Shown here in pieces: positions 43,165-53,269 of a stretch of 64,000 bases of DNA. Under the pieces are notes generated by a model that had not been told where the DNA came from, made no database searches, and saw nothing but the letters and a program-made list of their open reading frames with translations. The translations under genes were made by a program, and so were the position numbers. The number at the start of each line of letters is the position of its first letter. Positions within the stretch are counted from its first letter, which is position 1. This DNA is from Rhynchopus euleeides (Eukaryota; Euglenozoa; Diplonemea; Diplonemida; Diplonemidae). The stretch covers positions 248,001 to 312,000 of the forward strand of contig OY723272.1 of assembly GCA_963210315.1 (NCBI GenBank). Reading direction: 5' to 3'.

Positions 43165-45099
43165 CTACGGCAGGCCCCTCAGGGACCGCTTCAGGCCAAG
43201 GTTCTCTTCGGTGAGCGTCATGTTTCTGGCGCGCAGCTCATCGATGGTCGAGAGGAGCTTTTCCGACCGCCCCTTCTCCGCATCCAGGTCGCTCGTCAGC
43301 GTCGCAATGAGCGCCTGCGCCGCTGCGAGCCGCACCTCAATCGTCGTCGCCGCCAGCTCCACATCCGGCTTCAGCGTCCCGATCAGATCAGCCTTATGCC
43401 CTGCCGTCCTCCCTCCACCCCCTCCATCCCCACCATCATCACCACCGGCGCCATCCAACGGGTTCGCCCATGACAGCGTGTCGCCCCCGATACGAACCCC
43501 ACCTGCGTCATCCTTTGCCTCGGGGGAGGCCAGGTCGTACCCGGTGCACCAGTCGTCGCCCCACGCTGCAGGACCTGTCTTGGAGGGGATGTCTCTCTCT
43601 TGGATGGACCGGATGAAGTCCGCCAGGTTCTTCGCCTCCGCCCTGAGGTGTGTCGGGTTGTGCGGCTGCTCCGGCATTGCCATCTCGCTGGGCCCGGGGC
43701 CCTGCTGCTGCTTCTCCGGCACCACGGTGCGGAGGCCGCCGCTCTTCAGGACGAAATCGAGGTTCTCCACGGCTTTCCGCATCCCGCTGCCTGAGTCATT
43801 CGCAACACGCGCGTTCTCCAGCTTCTGCTTCCGGATCTTCACGGAGTCCTGATGCTCCCGAACCTTGGGGCTGCGCCTGCCGTAGAGAGGCCCGGAGCTG
43901 TCCCCCAGGTCCAGTGTGTCCTTCTTCGCGTCAGCCCCGCTGCCCGGGGATCCGTGGTGTGGCGACGGCTGTTCGTCGTGGTATGAATCCCTTGCAGGGG
44001 GTGGTGGCGACGCAGAGGGGAGCGACTTGCGCCGCCCCGCGATGGGCTGCCTCTCGGGCGAGGTGGGGCCTGCATCAGGGACAGGCGGCGCCGCACCGAC
44101 ACCGCCCTGCTTGCTGGAGTATCCGTTGTGCTTCGCGGGGGAGGGCGGGGATGCCCGCGGGCTGGGCTGCGCGCTGCCGGCATCGCCCTTCCCGAAATCC
44201 GCCGCCTGCTTGTCGAACTCGCTGGCCAGGCGGGAGAACTGCTCGCGGAGGAACGAGTTGCGGCACACCTCGTCGATGCCGGGGCGCTTCTGAAAGTCCT
44301 TCTGCATCATCGCCTGCAGGAGCTCCTCCCACCTCCCGTCCACCGCGGGGGGGACCGAGAGGGGCTCGTTGACGATCTTCTTCATGAGGTCCGTCATGTT
44401 GGAGCCGACGAAGGGGACGTCTAGGGTGAGCACCTCATACAGCAGGCACCCGAGGGCCCAGATGTCCGACTTGTTGTTGTAGGCGTGCCCCTGGCACAGC
44501 TCCGGGGAGAAGTAGAAGGGGGTCCCGCAGATGGTCTTCGCCATCACGACGGAGTTTTGGAGGACGGTTGAGATCCCGAAGTCCCCGAGTTTCACAACGC
44601 CCTGCGCGGTGAGGAAGACGTTCTGCGTCTTCAGATCTCTATGGAGGATATGCCTGTCATGGAGGTACTTGATCGCCAGGGCGGTTTGCGAGAAGATCTT
44701 TGCAGCCTCAGCAGGGCGGAAGACGGTGTGCATCGCTTTCTTCGCGCGGATCTTCGCATCCAGATCGCCCCCGTCGGCATACTCCATGATGATAAGGATC
44801 TTGTCGCTGTTGGAGTGGCACTCCTCATACCGAATGATGTTAGGGTGGTGCAGGCTGCTCAGGATATCAACTTCGTTCTGGGCCTCCTTGCGTTGCTGGT
44901 CGCTCATCGACGTCACCACCACCTCCTTCGCAATGCTGTACTGTTTCTTCTTCTCGTTGAAGATCAGGATGGCGGACCCAAACGCGCCCTTCCCAATCTG
45001 CTTGATGCTGGTGTACCCCTTCAGAACCAGTTCCTTCGGCAAGGCAGGTCTGCGCGGCCCGATGCCGAGCTTCAGATTCAGCTCATCGACAGGATTCAT
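43165..45099 (-). CDS. NIMA-related (NEK) serine/threonine protein kinase with C-terminal coiled coil
   Basis: A 644-residue product counted from MNPVDELNLK at 45099. The frame stays open to 45360, but the extra 87 codons are Pro/His-rich and out of character. The kinase domain (about 29-290) shows glycine loop IGKGAFG, catalytic Lys in SIAKEV, HRDLKTQNVFL, LGDFGIS and an activation segment CGTPFYFSPELC. PYNNKSDIW-like sequence (AYNNKSDIWALGCLLYE) is typical of the NEK family. The rest is a long Ser/Pro/Gly-rich disordered region, then a terminal coiled coil (about 585-640, LIATLTSDLDAEKGRSEKLL), a common NEK dimerisation arrangement. NEKs phosphorylate cytoskeletal, basal-body and cell-cycle targets; the exact role here is inferred only from the family. 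No intron is visible. Minus strand, like the other host genes. Confidence 0.93.
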   Translation of the reverse strand: MNPVDELNLKLGIGPRRPALPKELVLKGYTSIKQIGKGAFGSAILIFNEKKKQYSIAKEVVVTSMSDQQRKEAQNEVDILSSLHHPNIIRYEECHSNSDKILIIMEYADGGDLDAKIRAKKAMHTVFRPAEAAKIFSQTALAIKYLHDRHILHRDLKTQNVFLTAQGVVKLGDFGISTVLQNSVVMAKTICGTPFYFSPELCQGHAYNNKSDIWALGCLLYEVLTLDVPFVGSNMTDLMKKIVNEPLSVPPAVDGRWEELLQAMMQKDFQKRPGIDEVCRNSFLREQFSRLASEFDKQAADFGKGDAGSAQPSPRASPPSPAKHNGYSSKQGGVGAAPPVPDAGPTSPERQPIAGRRKSLPSASPPPPARDSYHDEQPSPHHGSPGSGADAKKDTLDLGDSSGPLYGRRSPKVREHQDSVKIRKQKLENARVANDSGSGMRKAVENLDFVLKSGGLRTVVPEKQQQGPGPSEMAMPEQPHNPTHLRAEAKNLADFIRSIQERDIPSKTGPAAWGDDWCTGYDLASPEAKDDAGGVRIGGDTLSWANPLDGAGGDDGGDGGGGGRTAGHKADLIGTLKPDVELAATTIEVRLAAAQALIATLTSDLDAEKGRSEKLLSTIDELRARNMTLTEENLGLKRSLRGLP

Positions 45100-46747
45100 C
45101 TCGAAACGCTGCTCCTCCGCGTGTGCCGGGGGTGGGGGGGGTGGGGGCGGGCAGCAGAGGGTAAAATTATAAGGGTGTCGGGGGGTGGGGCAATGTAAAA
45201 ACGCTCCGCACCCTTCACGTGTAAATGCCTGTGGGGAGGGGTGTGCGTGTTGTGGTTGCAAATGTGTGGCCTGATGGTGCCGGAGTGGCGCGCGGGGTGA
45301 ACAGAACACATCCTGGATGACTCTGTGATGAAGAACATGCGTGGGTCGTGGGGGTGCCAAACAAACTGCATTGTGGCAGGGGAGGGGAGGGGGAGCCCTG
45401 CTGCCTTCCGATCATTCTGCATCTCGCGATCTGCCTATTGCGCCGCTTCTGCCACCACAAACTGGGTTTCTCTCCGAGCGCCGCTGACACCGCACCGTTC
45501 ACTTCTTGACACCTGTGGGCACCGCCTAGCTCGTAACACACTACACTTGCTCGAGAAGAAGGCACATGCAAGCGGGTGTATGGCTCACCCACCCACAGCT
45601 CCCTCTGCATGTGGCTTTGGCGCTATGGACTATCTGCAGTGATGGCCTTTCCCACTACAAAAGTGATGCATGCGTGAGATCCGCTCCAAAATCAACCCCC
45701 CCCCCCCCCCCCAGTCACCTGCAGATCGCATCGAGTTTTAAACTCTGGTGCGAAATTCTGGTCCGGCTGTGACGATCCCGGCCCCCAAAACACAGAGCGT
45801 GCGGATGTGCGGGGCCTGCGACCAAATTAATTTTCCTCCGACCGCAAAGCAGCTGCTGACTACTCTCTATAGCGACGTAAAGATTTCTGATTGAAGAAGC
45901 CCGGGGGGCAGAGGCACAGAAGGGAGGAGGCTGTGATTTGCTCGTGCCCCGTGGGCCTTTTTTTTTTTTTTGATTCGTGCTGTATGATGAGATTTTGCTG
46001 GTTCCGCCATTCGAAGGGGGTTTCTTCTTCCAACCCCACCCTCACCAACGAATCAAATGGTGTAGCAGAAGGCCTCATATTTCGTAGTACGTTCGTAGTT
46101 GATAACCCCGTTTTCTGCTACACCATCAAATTTGATGTGTCGCCGCTCCCCACCACCCGAGGGTCTTGCCCTTTGATGTGGGCGGTGCATGTGGCGCATG
46201 TGGATCACACGAGAAACTCATATAGGAAGCAGGGTCGCCGGAATGCAGGCGAACCCAGCGTACTCCACCCCGCACACTTTCCCCGAATTACAGGAGATGC
46301 CCCAGCCGCGTGTTGTGGCAAACAGGAGACGGCAGGGAGGAAGGGGGATGGGGGGGCGGGGTGTGTGCTAACAGGCCTACGTATGTAGCCTTCTTTCCGC
46401 CCACAATTCCGACGCTTTTCCATACTTTATTCGTACAAGAAACAAGTGCATTGACATTTGTACTGTGTTCGCTTGAGAACCAGCATATGCTGGTGCAAAG
46501 CCTCGCCTGGATGTCGGACAACATTTGCATGATTGGGTGACATGTTCCCTCAGACAGTGCAAAATAATTATACTCAGTGACGAAAACACACGTGGCGATA
46601 CCCGGGCGTCACAAGGCAATCCACATCAACGTGGATGGCTCTGCTTCGACAATGCGCAGAATCAGACACGCACACAAAGGGTTCTGCCGTCCGCCTGGCG
46701 GAGGCGGTTTGCAATCGAACTGTCGGTCAGCGACGCTGTTGCGGTTG
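45100..46747. other. Gene-free spacer upstream of the NEK kinase
   Basis: About 1.6 kb without a supported gene. Contains a C run (45700-45712), a T run (45958-45971) and ORFs lacking domain features. The kinase promoter probably lies at the left end, but no element is evident. Confidence 0.45.
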
Positions 46748-46949
46748 TAAAGCGCCCTATCACTTCACAGCTACAACCGCTCTGATGAATTTCCTTTTGT
46801 TTGTTGCGTTGACGCTTCTACACACAAAACCCTGAACTGATCACACCCTGAGCCTGATGAAGGGTGGGGTTAGTGTATAGAGCACGTTTGGTTGCAGCTG
46901 TGGTGGGGCGCTTTCCGCTCACACGAGTGTGCTTAAGAAACAAAAAAAA
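46748..46949 (+). repeat. Structured A-tailed short repeat
   Basis: The closing stem pairs AAAGCGCCC (46749) with GGGCGCTTT (ending 46914) and CAGCTACAACC with GGTTGCAGCTG. An inner hairpin pairs CACCCT with AGGGTG. A 3' CACACGAGTGTG hairpin and an A-rich tail follow. It appears identical to the minus-strand copy at 7493-7671, pointing to recent spread. Confidence 0.8.
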
Positions 46950-48590
46950 TTACCCGCGACGAAGCGGTATGTACAATACGGTGGATTCACTGGAAACAAA
47001 CGAGACTGAGGTGGGGTGAGATGAGGCCTTTTGTAAACGCAAGACCTACCCCCCCCCCCCACCTCTTTGTGCACACCACTCCGCCCGGACATCCGGGGGG
47101 GCCGCGTGAGCGGGCTCACAAGATCCAGCGAAAGGCACAGAAAGTTGGAAATTTCCCCATTTCGGCGACGCCGAACTTCCAAAAAAGATCAGTTCGGATG
47201 AGTTTCTCCGACGCGGATATATTCCGCGATTGATTTGAGACAAACATGCAAGCTGTGTTGGAACAGGCACTGGACGACTGGGGACGATGACACATCCCAT
47301 GAAGACGACTGGTAAAGACGGGGCCAATCTGGGGGTGGAGCCTCTGCAATATCATAGGGCCTACCAGCCACAGTTTTGTTGACCCGAAAAAATACAACTC
47401 GCGCGCCAATGGGGACCGTGCGCCCTTTCTCCAGAAGGGCATGTTTCGGACCAGGCTCGCGGGTACAGCAGAAGGAAACGAACGAGGCACAAAGCCCTGT
47501 TGTATCGCACGGAAGACAGGCGTGTTGATGGCAAGTGGCAAGCCATAAAAGACAGGGCGCTGCACTCACAGGACAGGTGCCTTGCTGAGAGAGTCAAGGA
47601 TATTTCAACACACAGGTATGGCAGTGCGGGAGGAGGGGCACAAACCTGCAAGCTTTGCGGAAGGACAAATGTGACACCAGACTTCATCGTGCACATTTAC
47701 TTCTATTTCCTTTGGGACTATTCCACGTGGTTCTTTTGGTAGTCGCGGAAAAGATTAGAGAACACGGCAGCAGGCCGCTGCTCTTGGTGCATTCTCCTGT
47801 AGCATTCACCTGGTGGAGGCAGGTGTGAGTGTGGAACAGAAGGGCACGAACAAAGCGCGTGACACTTTCGACCGCGTCGAAGTGTATTGAGGAGACCTAC
47901 TGTGGCGACGAACAGGAGTGATTTGCGAAAGAGAGAAAAAAACACGCGCCAAAAAAATACTTTTGGTGGAAAGGTTTGAATCGATTCTCATGTCGAAAGG
48001 CGTTGAGGAAGAGGGGAGAAGCTGGGAGTTTTCCTTTACCCCCCCCCATCGAGATCACCTTCCTGTGAACGTTGCTTGGTTCGCCCGCTTCTGCGCTGCA
48101 CAGCAGCAAACAGGCAATTTATTTTGAATGATTTTGAACGATTTTTCCCCGATTTTTTTGGCCCATACTTCGCTGAGCGCACACTTTTTTCCCACAACTT
48201 AATTCCCGGAGGGAGAGAGGGAAGGACGGGGGGGGGGGGGGTGTGGGTGGATCCGATAATCCAAACAGACACGCACGGAAAGCCCACCCCCCCCCCCCCC
48301 ATCCCACCCCCGACGCGCCTGTATACCCAGAGAAAAATGAACGATCCCCTTTCTCCCCACCCAACCCAACGCAACCATTCCAACAAAGGTCATCTGTACT
48401 CCAGGGGTAACTCCAGCAGGGGCGGGGGTGAAGACGCAGTGGGGGCAAGGGGGGGAGGGGGGAAGTGATGGGGAGCAAAAAGGCACGGGTGGGTCGGGTC
48501 GGGTCGGGTCGGGGAAGAAGAAAAGTGGAAGCGCAGAGAGGTGTTGACCCTCCGTTCACTCGGCAGGGCGGGGTGGGGGGGGGGGGGGGG
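46950..48590. other. Gene-free spacer
   Basis: No supported gene. It contains GCGACGCCGAACTTCCAAAA (47168), a match to motifs at 35076 and 41580; an AATCATTCAAAA-type stretch near 48120 resembling 34857; and several C and G runs, one directly outside the next element. Confidence 0.45.
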
Positions 48591-49665
48591 TAGGGCCCCG
48601 GATGTCCATATAAAAAACTGTAATTTTTTTTGAAATATCCAGGTCTGGAGGTCAACAGCGCAAAACCACCCCCAGACCCACCCCAGATATGAATTTCCGG
48701 AGGTTTTTACCCACTTTTGGGCCCACCAACACTCATTTTTGGCCATTTTTTGGCTTTTCTGGGGTGAGTCCTGTGCAGGGTGGTTGCAGGGTCATTTTTG
48801 GGTAAAAATATGCATTTAACGCACCTCTGCTGGTCCTAGAGGCCCTGGATGGTATACAATGTGCCCCAGGGATGCCTAGGGTCCGTTTTTCACTCGAAAC
48901 CCACCCAAAATGGGGTATAGTTGCCCAATTTTTGACATTTTTTCATGAAATTGGGCGTACAACATCGTTGCAGGGTCCTTTTCCTTGGGTAAAATTACGC
49001 ATTTTCACGTGCTTCTACTGGTCGTAGAGGCCCTGGATGGTATACAATGTACCCCAGGGATGCCTAGGGTACGTTTTTCACCCGAAAAACACCCGAAATG
49101 GGGTCTAGTTGCCCAATTTTTGACATTTTTTCATGAAATTGGGACTTTTACCCCACATGGGCGAATCCCCCATTTTTCACAGTTTTTTCAAAAAATTGGA
49201 CGGAATTTAGGCAATTCGGTGTCGAAAACCTGTTCTAACAGGCCCGTACACCCCTTTTCGGGCATACCCAGTGGTTTCTGGGTGGTTATAGGGTTGTAGG
49301 GTGCCTACAACACGGTTGCAGGGTGTGTGCAGGGTCCTACAACATCGTTGCAGGGTCCTTTTTTTTGGGTAAAAATGTGCATTTTAACGCACATCTACTG
49401 GTCGTAGAGGCCCTGGATGGTACACAATGTGCCCCACACGGTGGACTCCAGCGGGGGTAGGGTAACCCTTTTCGGGAGTCTCAACTAGGGGGAGTCCAAC
49501 TCCCGCTAGCGGGAGTTGGACTCCCCCTAGCGGGAGTCTTTTCACCTATTTTCACTCATTTTTCCCATGATACCTATGCAATGTGGCACTCGTCACTGAA
49601 GTACAGCCACACCAAACGAAACGGACGTTTCCACCCATCCCAGCTCGCAGACCTGATTCACAAAA

Positions 49666-50046
49666 ATGGGGAAGACGACAACGAAGCCGGCAGCGAAGCC
49701 GGCGGCAAAGTCGATTAAGAAGAAGAAGAGCGCAGAGAGTCCCGAGGCTGCGGAGGCGACGAACATTGTGCATGATTTTTGCACGGCCTTCCCTGTTAAA
49801 AAAGGGGGCAGTGTGCTGACACTGGGATCCATTAGAAGGCTCCTAGCAACGGTGTTGAGCAAGGAGCTCCACAAGCACAGCACCCAGGTGGCCAACGCAA
49901 TCATCGCCATGTCTTCCCTGACATGGATAAGTTCGCTGTCAGGGAAGTCGCAACGATGCGGAAGGAGGGCGCTCTCCGTCATATACAAGGTGGAGGCGAA
50001 GTATGGCAAGGTGCAGGATACAAACGTGTCGTCGGGGGCAGCCTGA
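49666..50046 (+). CDS. Small basic protein with histone-like tail, transposon cargo
   Basis: 126 residues. The N-terminus is a Lys/Ala/Pro-rich tail (MGKTTTKPAAKPAAKS, then IKKKKS), followed by a short helical region. The stretch TLGSIRRLLATVLSKELHKH resembles the end of histone H2B (helix 3 to helix C, where H2B has a similar LLLPGELAKH pattern). The usual long second histone helix is not evident, so a full histone fold is unlikely or shortened, and the last 40 residues look unrelated. It lies inside the left half of a CACGGTGG transposon. It could be a captured and altered histone fragment, a transposon DNA-binding protein, or chance. The start is the first ATG of the frame. Confidence 0.4.
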   Translation: MGKTTTKPAAKPAAKSIKKKKSAESPEAAEATNIVHDFCTAFPVKKGGSVLTLGSIRRLLATVLSKELHKHSTQVANAIIAMSSLTWISSLSGKSQRCGRRALSVIYKVEAKYGKVQDTNVSSGAA

Positions 50047-50311
50047 AGCCGCGAATGATCGCGACACGGGCGAACGGCTTGGCACCGTGGGTCTGGATAG
50101 ATGCTGGAGTTCGGCCGGGTGAAACCGGAAGTCGCAGCAAAATTTGCCCCCCCAGATTTCTTCCTCAAACCCACCCGTGGGCTGATCCGGCCTTGCACGG
50201 TGGACTCCAGCGGGGGTAGGGTACCACTACCGGGTTTAACCCTTTTCGGGAGTCTCAACTAGGGGGAGTCCAACTCCCGCTAGCGGGAGTATAGATCAGC
50301 AGTGGGCAACA

Positions 50312-51465
50312 ATGAGGCGATGCGGGGGGCGAGGGCACCGATGCTCACTGTGCGACATCCCAGAAGAACGCTGGTATCAACAGGTGCATCGATACCCGCA
50401 CCTGACTCTCTCTGAGATAAAAGAGGCTGGCTACCCCTCCCTCTTGGCAGGTGTGCTTCCCAATGCCCGCTACGTCACCCCAGCACTCCATGACTGCAAG
50501 GGGCTCGCCATGCGGCTGATCAGGGTACTGGATGAGACAACAAAATACTACGAGAAACACTTGGCCTCTATGCTGTGAGTGTTGCATTGGACGCTTCCAC
50601 CTGTGTCGCAGAATGGGACAGGTGCTCAGTTCCGGAAGGTCGTGCTTGCCTGTCACAGGACACACCTACAAGGGCTTGTTCCGCTACCTCTTTGTCTCCC
50701 TTGCAGACCTCATGCATTTCCGGTATGCAGACATCCCCTGGCACTTCTGGGGATGCAAGGATGAGTCAGCCCGGATTCCCTTCTTGCGTGCTCGGATCTC
50801 AGGGCATATATTTCACTGGTTGATGGAGCATGCCGAAAAGGGATCAACGCGCAATGCCTACGTACACAGTCTCCATCATTGGTGGGCTCCAGAAGATGCA
50901 GTGCCTCTGCAGAACAACGACGAATGAAGAAGCAGAGAACGGACATCGCAAGAAAGATGCCGTTACAATCGCCAGCTCCGCAACTTACGAGAGAGATCTT
51001 GCGATGGCAGAAGAGAAGCGGCGCGCATCGGGCATGCCTTGGAAGGTTGCGCACCTGTCGCAGGACGGGATCCTCGGGTATAGAGAAGTCATTCTGTGTC
51101 CGTGTCTGCACACCCGACACGCTCATAGATTGGCTGTGTATGTTCTTTGCACACAGTTGACACAGCTGCAGAAGGGGTTTGTGCACTGCAACACACAGGA
51201 CTTCGTTGAACCCATCAGCGCGCCCTACTTCCTGTCCCGGTTCCCCGAAGGACACCGCAAATTATCGCTCTGCTTGTGCAAAATGCCAATCCCGCTGGGG
51301 GCGACTTTCACACCATTCGTGTCATCCGAGGCGACTTTGAGCACGCTTGACCAACGCGCACAGCAGGAGGGGGATGACAGTTCTGACGAAGAAGATGAGG
51401 CCTGCAGGATGGCTTGTCTTGCCCAAGGTGTAACACAACTACGACAGGCGATGGCCGCACTTTGA
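50312..51465 (+). pseudogene. Broken transposon-encoded gene in three frames, family unknown
   Basis: Three overlapping open stretches with protein-like composition follow one another: 50312-50578 (RRCGGRGHRCSLCDIPEERW...), about 50570-50927 (CCECCIGRFHLCRR... then FRYADIPWHFWGCKDES), and about 50870-51465 (...CLCKMPIPLGATFTPFV, acidic, then a Gln/Leu tail). Each change is +1, which suggests two single-base indels. A GTGAGT...TTGCAG intron (50575-50706) was considered, but it joins to a frame that stops at once. Cys/His clusters suggest zinc binding. I recognise no transposase catalytic motif. Confidence 0.5.
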
Positions 51466-52175
51466 CACCTCAAATTCTAACCGCTCACCTCCGCAGGTGC
51501 AGCCGCTACCAGGAGGATAGGTAGGTAGTCCAGAGTCCGGGGAAACTGACAGAAGCAAAACAAGCCCCTCCCCATCCCTCTTCCACCATGATTTTACCCC
51601 CCACGCCAGTAGACTGTAACTATATCATGGGAAAAATGGATGAAAATAGGTGAAAAGACTCCCGCTAGGGGGAGTCAGACTCCCCCTAGCGGGAGTATAG
51701 ACTCCCGCTAGCGGGAGTCTTTGACACCCGCTCAGACTCCCGCTCCCAGACTCCCGCTAGGGCCGCTGGAGTCCACCGTGCAGGGATGCCTAGGGTACGT
51801 TTTTCACCCGAAAACCACCCAAAATGGGGTCTAGTTGCCCAATTTTTGACATTTTTTCAGAAAAATTGGGACTGTTACCCTACACGGGCGAATACCCCAT
51901 TTTTCACAGTTTTTTCAAAATATCGGACTGAATTTGGGCGATTCGGTGTAGAAAACCTGTTCTGACAGGCCCATACACCCCATTTTAGGGCATACCCAGT
52001 GGTTTCTGGGTGGTTATAGGGTTGTAGGGTGCCTACAACCTGGTTGCAGGGTGCTTGCAGGGTGGTTGCAGGGTCCTTTTTTTGGGTAAAAATCCGCATT
52101 TTAACGCACCTCTACTGGTCGTAGAGGCCCGGGATGATATACAATGTACCCCAGGGATGCCTAGGGTACGTTTTT

Positions 52176-52340
52176 TTTTTTTTGCGTATCCGTCAGGTGG
52201 ACCACCGGGTGGGGAGAGATCCGGTGTGAGGCACTTGGGTCCGTCCAGGTGGGCAGGGGGAACCTGGGGGCGGGGGGCCTCAAAACCCGTCTACCAGTGC
52301 CGCTTCTAATCTCGTTTTTCAAGTTAATTTCAAGTTAATC
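52176..52340 (-). mobile_element. Small retroposed fragment with A tail and 8-base target duplication
   Basis: The insertion splits a ~380-base repeat unit and is flanked by ACGTTTTT at 52168-52175 and 52341-52348. On the minus strand it ends in an A run next to the duplication, as expected for target-primed reverse transcription. Its body contains GGTAGACGGGTTTTGAGG, similar to GGTGGACAGGGGTTTTGAG on the minus strand near 10200. The source RNA is not recognised. Confidence 0.6.
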
Positions 52341-52616
52341 ACGTTTTTCACCCGAAAACCACCCAAAATGGAGTCTGGTTGCCCCGATTTTGTCATTTTT
52401 TCATGAAAATCGGAATTTTGCCCAAAATGGGCAAAATCCCCTTTTTTTCACCGATTTTTCGAAAATTCTGACCGAAAATGGGCAACTAAGTGTGAAAAAC
52501 CGGTTTCATTGGGTCCACAGACATATTTTTGAGGTGGGTACACCCATTGTAGGTGCCAATAACCCTTGTTTGGGGTCGGAAAAATTTTTATTACAATTTT
52601 TTCAAGTACATCCGGG

Positions 52617-53269
52617 CCCCTACTGGGGGGGGCTAAATAGAAGGGGGTGGCCGAATACAAGGGGGTGGCCGAATAGAAGGGGGGGGTCTGGAAATTCGAA
52701 TTCCAGAAAATTTTAGGCCGAATACAAGGGGGGGGGTCTTGTATTCGGCGGTCCGTGAATTTTGGCCAATTTTCAAATTTTCAGCCTGTTTTTCCAGTCC
52801 TAACAGGCACCCCATAGTCAAAATGACCCCACTGCGATTCGCACGGAATCCAAACATTCAAAAGAACAGGGTTTTGGACACCAGTGTGGGGGTCCTCACA
52901 GGTGGCTGACTCCTGGGAATATCCTCCCATTATCAGGAGCCAAATCAGGCCCACATTTCATGTGTGAAACTTGGCACCTCCACCCACAAAATGACCCCAC
53001 CACGATCCGCACGGATTCCGAATAGTGCAATGGAAGGCGAAAATCGCGATTCCACGAGGTCACCTGGAGCAAAATTCACCAAAATTTGGAAAAATCACGG
53101 ACCGCCGAATACAAGACCCCCCCCCCCCCTTGTATTCGGCCACCCCCTTGTATTTGGCCACCCACTGCAAAAATTGCCCAAAATTTTGGGTTTTGAAAAC
53201 CCCCCAAAAAAAGCGTTTATACGCCTATTACAAGGGGGGGGTCTTCTATTTAGCCCCCCCCAGTAGGGG
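52617..53269. mobile_element. MITE-like element with nested inverted repeats
   Basis: The outer arms are CCCCTACTGGGGGGGGCTAA extending to TAGAAG (52617-52643) and its complement ending at 53269. Inside, a second inverted pair built on GGCCGAATACAAG and CTTGTATTCGG plus CGGTCCGTGA lies at about 52712-52757 and 53086-53147. No coding sequence. Long G or C runs occur in the arms and just outside. Confidence 0.7.

Larger units (their letters stand above)
49437..51780 (+). mobile_element. DNA transposon with CACGGTGG ends and 2-base target duplication
   Basis: The terminal inverted repeats begin CACGGTGGACTCCAGCGG on both sides and continue into ACTCCCGCTAGCGGGAGT subterminal palindromes and a shared CTTTTCACCTATTTTCA block (about 49536 and 51640). 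The flank is a ~380-base repeat whose uninterrupted version reads GTGCCCCAGGGATGCC, so the insertion duplicated CA (49435-49436 and 51781-51782). A second left-type end at 50196 suggests a composite of two units. It carries the small basic ORF at 49666 and a broken gene at 50312-51465. The superfamily is uncertain: CACTA-like ends, but not a standard CACTA. Confidence 0.8.
48591..52622 (-). mobile_element. TIR-bounded element filled with ~380-base tandem repeats (copy 2), split by another transposon
   Basis: Ends read GGGCCCCGGATGTCC on the left and, reverse complemented, GGGGCCCGGATGTAC on the right. About 1.5 kb of ~380-base repeats, in opposite orientation to 5423-6759 and very similar to it, remain after removing the 2,344-base insertion at 49437-51780 and a small one at 52176-52340. 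No coding capacity of its own. Confidence 0.7.

Noticed and set aside
46846..46875. CCTGATGAAGGG in the structured repeat as a hammerhead ribozyme core
   Set aside because: No matching GAAA strand is found and the copy at 34142 has CTGTGATG, so the core is not conserved.
50575..50706. GTGAGT...TTGCAG as an intron in the broken transposon gene
   Set aside because: Removing these 132 bases leads into a frame that stops at 50764, while the unspliced next frame has better protein-like sequence.
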